DNA of 64,000 nt from Panorpa germanica (Eukaryota; Arthropoda; Insecta; Mecoptera; Panorpidae). This document shows, piece by piece, positions 22,729-33,000 of the stretch. Location of the stretch: NCBI GenBank assembly GCA_963678705.1, contig OY783208.1:930001-994000 (forward strand). Reading direction: 5' to 3'. Below the pieces are notes generated by a model. That model was given only the letters and a program-made list of their open reading frames with translations. It did not search any database and was not told where the DNA came from. How positions within the stretch are numbered: position 1 is the first letter of the stretch; each line of letters begins with the position of its first letter. The translations under genes were made by a program, and so were the position numbers.

Positions 22729-22818
22729 TTCTCAAGTTCAATTAAATTTAAATTTTTTAAAACTTATCGTAGCAATAAATTTCTTTTAGTTTTTAAAACA
22801 CTAAAGTGTTGTAATATA

Positions 22819-23889
22819 ATGGAATCATCAAATGCAAACAAAGACATTCCAAGAAAAATAAAAGTAGAATCAGTCGTCAAAGAAGCTGTACCATGTAATA
22901 AAATAAAAACAGAAATTCTAGAAGAACCAGATGAGGATTCAGATGAAGCTATAACTTTACCACAGGATAATAATTTCATTATTGAGTTCGAAGTTCTAGT
23001 TGAAACATTCGGCGAACCTCTAAGTAGCAACCAACTAAAACGACAGATTCTGAAACCTATGTGTGAACAATGTAACAGTTTCTTTAACACTAAGACAGAC
23101 CTCTTAAAGCATCTGCGAGAACATTCAGCAAAAAAGTTATATTCTTGTGACGTATGTAATAAAACTTTTCCATACTTATCACATTTAAAACAACATAAAA
23201 ATATACATTTAGATATAAAACCGTTTCCTTGTAGTGAATGTCATAAGACATTTAGTCATATTTCTAATTTAAACCAGCATATGAGATTACATTTAGGTTT
23301 AAAACCATTTTCTTGTAATGCATGTAATAAAACATTTACTCAATCTTCGAATTTAAAACAACATGAACAAACTCATTCAAATATGAAGCCGTATTCGTGT
23401 GAGCAATGTAATAAAACATTTGGTCAATCAAAATTTTTGAAACAACATAAAAAAACACATGTATTTTTGAAGCCATTTTCTTGTAATGAATGTAATAAAA
23501 CGTTTAGTGACACTTCGTATTTAAAACAACATAAGAATCGACATTTAACTATTAAGCCATATTCTTGTAATGAATGTAATAAAACGTTTTCTGATTTATC
23601 TAATTTAAAACAACATAAAAACACACATTTAGTTATTAAGCCATTTTCTTGTGATGAATGCGATAAAAGATTTAGTTATTCATCGTATTTAAAACAACAT
23701 AAAAACATACATTCAAGTTTGAATCCAAATCGTTGTAATCAATGTAATAAAACGTTTTGTCAATCATCTGCTTTAAGACGACATGTTAAGACACATTTAG
23801 GTTTAAAACCATTTTCTTGTCCCACGTGTAGTAAATGTTTCACAGAAGCTGGTTCTTTAAGACGACATCAGAAAACTCACTTAAGTTAA
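22819..23889 (+). CDS. C2H2 zinc-finger protein, 10 fingers (subfamily B)
   Basis: 356 aa in one coding exon. The N-terminal 80 residues are acidic with two K-x-E sites (KIKVESVV and KIKTEILEEP), then ten C2H2 fingers starting at PMCEQCNSFFNTK and ending at FSCPTCSKCFTE. Linkers are mainly HLGLKPFSC, HLVIKPFSC and HSNMKPYSC. One finger begins with NRCNQCN, following the unusual linker HSSLNP. A 3' UTR follows with AATAAA near 24055, then a MITE-1 copy. Nuclear DNA-binding role by family. Confidence 0.9.
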   Translation: MESSNANKDIPRKIKVESVVKEAVPCNKIKTEILEEPDEDSDEAITLPQDNNFIIEFEVLVETFGEPLSSNQLKRQILKPMCEQCNSFFNTKTDLLKHLREHSAKKLYSCDVCNKTFPYLSHLKQHKNIHLDIKPFPCSECHKTFSHISNLNQHMRLHLGLKPFSCNACNKTFTQSSNLKQHEQTHSNMKPYSCEQCNKTFGQSKFLKQHKKTHVFLKPFSCNECNKTFSDTSYLKQHKNRHLTIKPYSCNECNKTFSDLSNLKQHKNTHLVIKPFSCDECDKRFSYSSYLKQHKNIHSSLNPNRCNQCNKTFCQSSALRRHVKTHLGLKPFSCPTCSKCFTEAGSLRRHQKTHLS

Positions 23890-24065
23890 AGTGTCTTGTG
23901 TGTTTTTTGCTAATTGTAATATAGATAAAGTTGATTCAAAACTGTATATTATATTTGATTATTAATAAAATAGGTTTTTGCATTTTCGTTTGAAGTAGAA
24001 GCACCTGTTTGTTGTATTTATTATTATATTTTGTATGTTGTGTAAAGAATTTTAAAAATAAAGAC

Positions 24066-24628
24066 ATAGTTGATTGAAATTGATGTTAATAAATGTGTAT
24101 TGGCGTTTCTCTTTTATTAAATATCTAAATATTGACGGAGATATAGCAATTAAAAGTTTGAATTGTAGTTTTAGCGCTGTGAGATGGTCGGCCATATTAG
24201 TATGACGTGAAATGCATTTCAACGTCAGTTATTTGTTGAGTAGGTCAGTGCTGTGGTAATGTTTTGTAGCTGTTGGTAGTCAAATAATCAAGTCAAGTCA
24301 AAGAATAATAAGTTTTCATTTTATTTAACCCTGCTAAGGCAGACATAATATTGGAATTTGATTGTTCCTTGAAATAGGTGTAAATAATATTTGATATTGT
24401 GACATATAAATACATATAGCAGAGATTTATGAGCTGTAAGGTTGGTAACCTTACACAAGGATTGTGATGTCACATGCACTTGGAATGTGAACAACGTTGA
24501 ATCCCTTTAATAACTAAAGAGACCTTAAAATAATTAACAAAGGATTGAACATTTGAGGTTCTAGTAGCCAACTTTATTAATATATAGTACACTTTTATAG
24601 AAATTAAGACATAGGACACAAGCCCATT
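24066..24628 (+). mobile_element. MITE-1 copy, left terminus missing
   Basis: Starts at GTTGATTGAAATTGATG and ends with AGGACACAAGCCCAT. Internal small indels. Confidence 0.8.
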
Positions 24629-25104
24629 TGTTCTCTTAGAAACAAAATTATTTTTACAATAAATATTTAAGTTTTGTAAAGCCCGCCAAAAGATTTGTAA
24701 GATTAGAAGAGTTGTTAATATTCGACTGAAAAGCATTTCACAAGGTGACACTTTTACTTTGACAGCTGATTGCAAAACTTAGCGTCCAAATTAAACCTCA
24801 CACAAATTAATATATTTGCATCTTATTTAATTAAGATTTCACTTAAATAAAACTGCAGTAGACATCTGAGAACAGTGTGCTATTTAGTAAACAAAGGTAT
24901 TTAAACAATTTACTTTCAATTAATATAATCTGTTGGGTTAATTTGTTACTTTATAGTTTGAACGTTAATGAACACAAACTGTTTAATTATAAATCGCTAA
25001 ATTAATTAAATCGACACCTTCTTAGATAGAATCCTTCTTTTCACAATAAATTTCACAATTTACAAAGATTTGACATTGTTTCAACCTAACCTAACTAATT
25101 ATGG
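24629..25104. other. Intergenic, no gene seen
   Basis: AT-rich; resembles in part the region upstream of 17164 (CATCTTATTTAATTAGGATT-like), consistent with duplication of zinc-finger gene flanks. Confidence 0.4.
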
Positions 25105-25512
25105 TAATTATTTGATATTGCTACACCTTTTGTTTTGAATCTCATTAAAAAACTACTGCATTTTTTTAATGTTTTATGGCATTTGTTGTATAGTAAAAAC
25201 ATGCACAAATCTTACGTAATATACATTATACCTCTTTTTATTTAGAAATAGATAATATTAGTGGTTAAAGTTAAAATTTCAAATTTGAGGTTAGAAACAA
25301 AATGACAATGTTTTATATAAGTCATATTTCACATTTATTAGTTTTACTTTAGGCATAAATCCTGTCTATTTTTTAACAAAAGATTGTATAGTGTATATTA
25401 CGTGTGATTTGTACATATTTTTAGTATATTAAAAGCATCATGAAATATACGAAAGTGCAATAGTTTTTTTATAAGATTCAAAACAAAAGGTGTAGCTATA
25501 TCGAATAATTAG
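25105..25512. repeat. Repeat F copy with both arms
   Basis: GCTACACCTTTTGTTTTGAA at the left end and its inverse at the right end (CAAAACAAAAGGTGTAGC). Confidence 0.75.
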
Positions 25513-25559
25513 CCTAATTATTTTTATATTTATTTATTTATTTGCCTTGACTTTTATTC

Positions 25560-25875
25560 GTCATAGCCACCATCAAACATTTTTTATACATCTTTAACAA
25601 TTTATAATTAATTTTGAATCACTTAACAAAAATTTAGTATTAACAGTAAAAGTTTTAATCACATCTAATATTTCACTATTGAATTTAGATCTTTCTAAAC
25701 TATAATTTATGCATTCAAATATAATATGATCCAAAGTTCCTTCTTCACCACATTGACATCTATCGTCGGATTTAATATTAATTTTGTACAGGTGAGTTTT
25801 ACAATGATTACTTTTGATTCTGATTCTAGTTGATATCATTTTGCGGGGCTCATTTCTAAACCATCTTTTCCCCTA
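25560..25875 (-). mobile_element. LINE type Y, C-terminal fragment
   Basis: The minus strand encodes RIKSNHCKTHLYKINIKSDD and then CQCGEEGTLDHIIFEC, the same C-terminus as at 5830-7440 but without the 13-bp insertion present in the other two copies. It is therefore closer to the ancestral frame. Confidence 0.8.
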
Positions 25876-25964
25876 ATTATTTAACCACATTTTGATTAAA
25901 TTTAAGTTCTTTAAATTCTTTTGTTACTTTTGTTTTTAGTAAACTCTTAAATTGTTCTACCACA

Positions 25965-27089
25965 ATGGAGGATTACAAATCTAAGGAAATAAAACTTGAA
26001 ATTGACACGACGTTAAATAAACCGATGGAAAGTTCAGATGTAACAGAAGTGATAATCATTGAAATAAAAGAGGAACCAATCGTCCAAGATGTGTTTTGTG
26101 TTGAAATAAAACAAGAACCAGAAGAGGCTGTAATTGTACCACAGGACAATTACTTCAAGCTGGAGTCCTTTGATTCATCCGCACCACACAACGAAGCACT
26201 GAAGCCTTATATCTGTGATGTATGTAACAAATCGTTTGACAATAAAACGCTAATTTTAAAACATTTAAAAGTACATTCAGCAAATAAAATATATTCTATT
26301 TATAATGAACATACAAACACACATTCAGGTTTAAAACCCTTTGCTTGCAATGAATGTGATAAAACCTTTAACAAATCATTTAAATTAAAAGCACATAAAA
26401 GAGCACATTTAGAGTTGAATCCATTTTCTTGTAACGAATGTGATAAAACGTTTCGTTATTCATCAAATTTAAATCGACATAAAAAATCACATTTAGGTTT
26501 AAAACCATTTGCTTGCGATGAATGTGATAAAACGTTTAGTGTTTTATCAAGTTTAAAGCAACATAAGCAGATACATATAGAATTAAAGCAATTTTCCTGC
26601 AATCAATGTGATAAAACGTTTCGTTATTTATCCAATTTCAAACTTCATAAAAGAATACATGTAGCTGCAAAACCATTTGCTTGTGGTGAATGTGATAAAA
26701 CTTTTCGTCAATTATCACATTTAAAACAACATCAGAACACGCATTTAGGTTTGAAGCCTTATTCTTGTGATGAATGTAGTAAAACGTTTTGTTTACCTTC
26801 ATATTTAAAACAACATAAAAATATACACTTAGGTTTGAAACCATATTCGTGTGATAAATGTAGTAAATCATTTAGCCATTCAGCTAATTTAAAACATCAT
26901 AAAAACACGCATTTAGATGTGAAGCCGTTTTCTTGTAATGAATGTAATAAAACGTTTCATCATTCATCGAATTTAAAACAACATGAACAAACACATTCAG
27001 GGTTAAAACCGTTTTCTTGCGATGTATGTGATAAAATGTTTAGTTTATCATCTTATTTAAAAAAACATAAGAAAACACACAAGGTATAG
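25965..27089 (+). CDS. C2H2 zinc-finger protein, 10 intact fingers and one lost (subfamily B)
   Basis: 374 aa in one coding exon, preceded by the acceptor TGTTTTTAG and the conserved leader TAAACTCTTAAATTGTTC. The acidic N-terminus has three K-x-E type sites (IEIKEEP, VEIKQEP and KEIKLEI). Finger 1 is YICDVCNKSFDNK. The expected second finger is collapsed to ANKIYSIYNEHTNTH: both Cys and most of the loop are gone without loss of frame. Ten intact fingers in total, ending FSCDVCDKMFSLS. Linkers are HLGLKPYSC-like. A 3' AATAAA lies near 27327. Confidence 0.9.
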   Translation: MEDYKSKEIKLEIDTTLNKPMESSDVTEVIIIEIKEEPIVQDVFCVEIKQEPEEAVIVPQDNYFKLESFDSSAPHNEALKPYICDVCNKSFDNKTLILKHLKVHSANKIYSIYNEHTNTHSGLKPFACNECDKTFNKSFKLKAHKRAHLELNPFSCNECDKTFRYSSNLNRHKKSHLGLKPFACDECDKTFSVLSSLKQHKQIHIELKQFSCNQCDKTFRYLSNFKLHKRIHVAAKPFACGECDKTFRQLSHLKQHQNTHLGLKPYSCDECSKTFCLPSYLKQHKNIHLGLKPYSCDKCSKSFSHSANLKHHKNTHLDVKPFSCNECNKTFHHSSNLKQHEQTHSGLKPFSCDVCDKMFSLSSYLKKHKKTHKV

Positions 27090-27360
27090 TGTTTTAAGAA
27101 CGCTTGTTCTTTAAGGCGACTCGAAAAACTTATATAAATTCTATATTTAGATTCTAAGATAAGTAAAGTTGATATAAAACTATATTTTTTATTTTTTAAT
27201 GATAAGTACAAGTGCCCCATTGTTCTGATTGTTAAATCGGCGTTGATTTAAAAACAAAATCAACAGGTAATTATTGAAAAAATTAGTTTTTATTATATTT
27301 TGTTTGTATGTGTTCAAAAATTTCAAAAATAAATAATTACATAAACGAAAATAGTTTACT

Positions 27361-27585
27361 ATAGTTCAAATTACGAGAGTTCGGCGGTGACTCATACTTA
27401 AAACAAGTTGTGGGGTATAAACTGCCGATATAACTAAAAAGCACTGACTCATTTATTTTTCTGTAATGTATATAGAAACGAATACGATAAAATTCATTAT
27501 CGTATTATAGATTTATACCGCTCTTATAACCTCTTTTAAATATAAGTCGCCGACGAACTCTCGTGATTTGGACTAAACCATTTAT
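27361..27585. repeat. Short palindromic MITE (GAGAGTTCG family)
   Basis: Ends AAATTACGAGAGTTCGGCGG and its inverse, with inner arms ACTTAAAACAAGTTGTGGGG-like and the decayed inverse. A second copy is 39806-40017 and a half copy is 620-700. Confidence 0.75.
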
Positions 27586-27773
27586 TTATTTTATCAAAAC
27601 AAAGAAAATCAAAACGTATTGTATGTATCAATATCCATTTAAAAAAAAATAATTTTAATTTAAATAAAGATTTATTTACAAAGTATAATAAAAAATTAAT
27701 AATATTAAAGTTAAGAAATATGATTATCCTTTTGTATTATATATATACAAGTATTTAAATATTAACTACGAGA

Positions 27774-28238
27774 ATGGGCTTGTGTCCTCATATTGTGGCC
27801 ATATTTGTATGACGTGAAATGCATTTTACGTCAGTTATTTGTTGAGTAAGTCAATGCTGTGGTAATGTTTTGTAGTTGTTGGTAGTCAAATAATCAAGTC
27901 AAGTCAAAGAATAATAAGTTTTTATTTTATTTAACCCTGTTACAGCAGACATAATATTTAAATTTTATTGTTCCTTGAAATAGCTGTAAATAATATTTGA
28001 TATTTTGATATATAAATACATATAGCAGAGATTTATGAGCTGTAAGGTTAGCAGCGGTTGTGATGTCACATGCACTTGAAATGTGTACAACGTTGAATCC
28101 CTTTAATAATTAAAAAGACAAAATGACTTTTTTAATTGTTAATATCTCTTAACATATAAGGAGTTCTAGTAACCCACTCCACTTTATCAATATGTAGTAC
28201 ACTTTTATAGAAATTAAGACATAGGACACAAACCTATT
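27774..28238 (+). mobile_element. MITE-1 copy with left-end deletion
   Basis: ATGGGCTTGTGTCCTCA joins directly to the GGCCATATTTGTATGACGTG segment, deleting about 130 bp. It ends AGGACACAAACC. Confidence 0.8.
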
Positions 28239-28449
28239 CACAAGCTATCAACCTAATGATATATAAAAATTAATACAGAAATCATAATTAAGGAGAAAAG
28301 AATGGGTTGAAATATATTTATTTTAATAAAGTAATTAATTTTCTTTTTCTTGATGGTTTTTCATTAACATAAATTATTTTACATTATATTGGTTGATATC
28401 CACACTATCCTTTTATGGTACATATATTATAATAACTATGGCAGCAATC

Positions 28450-29160
28450 TAATTTGTCTTCCCAGAGCAATTCTCTTATTTCCAATACTTTTATTGATTG
28501 ATTTACTTGTCTATTGGTATTTTTTGTTCACACTGACCACATTTAAGTGCTTTTAACACAGCATGACAGGTAATAACTTTTTCGCTTGCTATTTCTGCAT
28601 CAGTAACATTAATTATTTGATGTTTAATTGGTGAATCAACGATTATTCTTGAACACCTGTAGTTTCTAAATTGTCTGAATATTCTAATTTTTGCAAAGGA
28701 ACCATGATGGAATAGAATTTTCGTTCCAGTTATAAAGTTGTTTGCAGACGTAATTTGTTTTCACATTCAAGTAATTGCCGCATTGAAATATTATACTAAG
28801 CTCCAGCAAACTGTCTGTATTTTCCAAACCTGTCTTCAAGGGCTGTCATCAGTTTGAAACTTTCCTTGCAAGATATATTTAAATTTTAACTCATTGACAC
28901 CGGTGCAGAATCTGCTGTTATACTATTCATAGAGTATAGATGTATTTTGGTAATCCTGCCAATAACCAGGAAGACCATGATGCTTTATACATTTTAAAAT
29001 ATCTTCCAAATTCTTTATTTCTGTTGCACTGGTGTAAGTATTAGCACTTTGAACACTTCTAATTATAGCTGCATTTAAGTTTGGGTTTCTGAACTTTCTG
29101 TAACTTCTGTAACTGTTGACATTTTGTTTATTAGTTTTAATCACACTATATTTCACTAAT
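28450..29160 (-). pseudogene. Decayed P/THAP9-type transposase
   Basis: The minus strand shows CHAVLKALKCGQCEQKI near 28520-28580 and, with a frame break and a stop, LEDRFGKYRQFAGA then YNISMRQLLECENKLR near 28750-28840. These match the C-terminal region common to P-element-like/THAP9 transposases. A 77-codon frame at 29156-28923 upstream may be further transposase sequence but I do not recognise it. Non-functional. Confidence 0.55.
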
Positions 29161-29512
29161 TTACTAAAATCACAATTAAAGTGTGACGTTTACAAATGAA
29201 CAAAGCACATCACTTGTTTTTGTTTTAAATTAAGACTACAACTGAACTACAGGGTGGGCTAGTTTGTCAAATAGTAGACTACAACGCGTGACGTCACAGC
29301 TTGATATCGTAGGTATTTTTGCGCCTTCTAGATTTCACTAATTTAACAATTAAAATGTGAACCAATTAGTGATTGTTATAAAGAACGATTTCATTGGCTT
29401 AATAAATTATTTCATTTTCTATTGTTGTTATTTTTTGTTTGTTTTAATTTTGTGTCATTTAGTCACAAACGTTTGTATTTATATTGTGAGCTTCGTTTTT
29501 TTAAAGACAAAC
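29161..29512. other. Region upstream of a signal-peptide exon
   Basis: No open frame. TATAAA at 29377-29382 lies about 130 nt before the ATG at 29513. The promoter block of P1-P3 is not present. Confidence 0.35.
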
Positions 29513-29582
29513 ATGTATTTTTCTGGAAGAATATTATTCCTTGGAGTTTTCTTCGTTTTTGTGGTATTTCCTAAAGGCGTTG
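29513..29582 (+). CDS. Signal-peptide exon, candidate first exon of the microexon gene
   Basis: The ATG at 29513 opens MYFSGRILFLGVFFVFVVFP then KGV, and runs to a donor GTGAGG at 29583, ending one base into a codon. Length (70 nt), hydrophobic core and phase-1 ending match the signal exons of P1 (70 nt), P2 (76 nt) and P3 (70 nt). The reading frame otherwise stops nine codons later. It lies 440 bp upstream of the first microexon (30023), but that microexon series reads in phase 0. A connecting exon of 3n+2 nt would be needed and I found no convincing one; the MITE-G-like insert at 29640-29890 may hide or have replaced it. Confidence 0.5.
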
Positions 29583-30022
29583 GTGAGGATACACTTGAAT
29601 TATATTAATCATTTTATTTATATTATCAGCATATGAATTGATTTGACGCGTTCAACGAAATGTCAGTGATATGAACTACAAATGACAAAATCACTTCACC
29701 TGGCCTCACTACCGTACCAGTATTGAATGAAGCTGCAAATAAACCATTCAAGTGTAACGGAGACAGATATATCTTGCTTCTTTTTCTGTGATATTCTAGA
29801 ATTTTATCTCTACTAAAATAAATATTTCAAATGTAAAAGAGACAACTATATCTACATTTAATTGTATGGTGTTGGAAAGAGAAAGAATATTCTTATTACG
29901 TAAAATCAAGATTAAAATATTAGCCGCTGAACTTAAGAAAATACAAAAATATTTCAAAGCAATACTAATTTTGTTTTTTTCTTGTTCTTTATTTTATTGA
30001 TTTATTTTTGTTAATTCTTTAG

Positions 30023-33000
30023 GAACTCAAGGTGAGTTAATAACAGTATAACAATTTCGAATTTAGATTCAGAATAATATTTCGAAGATTTTATATATGG
30101 ATGCAAATGTATATACACAAATAAATGTATGTATGGTTGCATGCTGATCAGGCGTTGAAACAAACATTACATAATACATTTTTTTTAAAAGTTTGTAAGC
30201 GTACTTCTTTATCTTAACATTATTAATTAATTAATTGTGAACCATTGTTTATAAGTAATCTAATTTATTTGTCGTTGTCAATTAACAAATATTATAATTT
30301 GGTTTTGTAAAGCACGTAAGTTTTTATGTTTGTTTTATGCCAGTCCATTAAATAAAGCACTAAATAAATGAAATAAAAGTGAGGTTATGACAGTTTACTA
30401 TAACATAAATCTGATTCGATAATTAACTTAATTTTTAGCCGGTAAGTTCAGCTCCTAATATTTAGTTGATAAAAACATTTCTTTAAGCTATTAAGCAGTG
30501 TTAAATATTAATTTTAATATATGACAATAAAAAAGTATTTTCTTAAATGTAAAACGCCTGATAGGTATGCAACTCAAGTAACACTGATATTTGGTTTGCG
30601 TCTTTACTAATAAATAATCCAATTCACTATATATTGATAAAGTTTTCTACCATATATCTCAAATATACAATGAATTTCTGTCCTATGTCTTCATTTCTAT
30701 AAAAGTGTACTACATATTGATAATGTTGGTTACTAGAACTCCTTATATGTTAGGAGATATTAACAATTAAAAAAGTCATTTTGTCTCTTTAATTATTAAA
30801 GGGGTTCAACGTTGTACACATTCCAAATGCATGTGACATCACAACCGCTGCCAACCTTACAGCTCATAAATCTCTGCTATATGTATTTATATATCAAAAT
30901 ATCAAATATTATTTACAGCTATTTCAAGGAACAATAAAATTACGACATCACTGACCTACTCAACAAATAACTGACGTTAAAATGCATTTCACGTCATACA
31001 AATATAACCGACAATTTCTAGCGCTAAAACTACAATTCAATTTTTAATTGCTATATCTCCGTCAACATTTAGATATTTAATAAAATAGACACGCCAATAC
31101 ACATTTATTAACATCAATTTCAATCAACAATTGAAAAATCCACTAAAGAATAAGGAAACAAGCCCATTGTATTCGTAAATTTAAGCGCCTGATTGGTATG
31201 CAACTCAAGTAACACTGATATTTGGTTTGCGTCTTTACTAATAAATAATCCAATTCACCATATATTGATAAAGTTTTCTACCATATATCTCAAATATACA
31301 ATACGCCAGTACTTTCATAAATGCTGAACTGGACCATGGTATATTATTTATATAATCAATTAAATTTAATCGAAATTATAATAAAACAAAATTGTAACAG
31401 ATTTTACAAAAGTATAATTAATAAATAAATTACATAGAAGTTATGTGTTCCATAATAGTAGCGCTTAACAGCTCAAAAAATAATTGGAAAGCAATCGCAA
31501 ATGTGACAGCTGTAACGAGGAATAATTTAGATTTATATATAAATATAAATTACATTTTAATTGTTTATCACACAAAAAGGTTTGTATTGTTATATATATA
31601 TTGTACATATTCATTTAGAAATTTATATATAAACAAAATAGGTTATAATCTAAAGTAAAAAGTGTCAACAATTCTTAAATGTGAATTAAATTTAATCATT
31701 TTTCTACAGAGATGTTTGTTTTAAATGACAACTAAAGATCTAAAAGGTCTAAGCTGTCTAAAATAGAAATTATTAACTCTGAAACTCAGTGCATGAGATT
31801 GAAAGCATCTTTGGTCCATATCTAAATATCAATAGACCTCATAAATTAAAAACTCTCCATTAAACATTTTCTAATTGTCTTTTCTGGTAATTATTCGATA
31901 TAGCTACACCTTTTGTTTTGAATCTTATAAAAAAACTATTGCACTTTCGTATATTTTATGATGCTTTTATTATAGTAAAAACATGTACAAATCACACGTA
32001 ATGTACATTATACAATTTTTTTATTAAAAAATAGACAGAATTTATGCTTAAAATTGACCAATAAATGTGAAATATGATGTCAGGAAAATTGTCATTTTAT
32101 TTCTAACCTCAAATTTGAAATTTTAACTTTAACCATTAATATTGTCTATTTCTAAATAAAAAGTTGTATAATGTATATTACGTAAGATTTGTACATGTTT
32201 TTAGTATTTCTTTAGTCTTTCTTTACATATATAATAATTTTATATTTTAGTTGTATAACAATGGAAGAAAATTCACCAAGGTCTACCTCTGAAAATGTAC
32301 AAAAAGAAATAGAGTACATAAAAATAGAAGAAGTTATTATCAAAGAAGAATTACATGATGAAGAAATGAAAGATAATTCGGATGAAACATCTCCATGGAC
32401 TGTCAATTGCAGTGTCTGCAACACGACCTGGAGCGACTCTGCTAGCCTACAGGAACATTTAAATTCATCTCCAGAATGTCGAGAAGATATTAAAATCTGT
32501 GAAAAACTCTTCGTTTGCGAAGTTTGTGAAAAAATCTTCTACACACCTGGTGATTTTAAAAGACATTTGGAACACCACGTGATAAAAGGTGTATTTCCAT
32601 GCGAATATTGTAAGAAAACTTACAAAACTAACACTGGTTTGGGTAGGCACACAAAAAAGCACGGACAAGATGGTTCCATCAAAAAGCGCTACCCTTGTGA
32701 TCTCTGTCATAAAAGCTACAACAGAACCCACGATCTTGAAAGACATAAAAAAATGCACAGTCGCGTAAGAGTACATAGTTGCGATGAATGTGGTAAAACA
32801 TTCATCGCAGCAAGTAAACTACAACGTCATAAAGTAACACATTTAAATGAGAAGCCATTCAGTTGTAACCTATGTAAAAAGTTATTTGCACGTGCTGATA
32901 GTTTGAAAGTACATCAAATAACTCACATGAAAAAACAACCGCACGCCTGCAACTTATGCAACAAGTCTTTCGCACGTGCAAGTTACCTAACTGAACACAT

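Noticed and set aside
31700-31714. Strong acceptor TTTTTCTACAG followed by AGAT and GTTTGT
   Set aside because: A 4-nt exon breaks the frame and the donor is weak.
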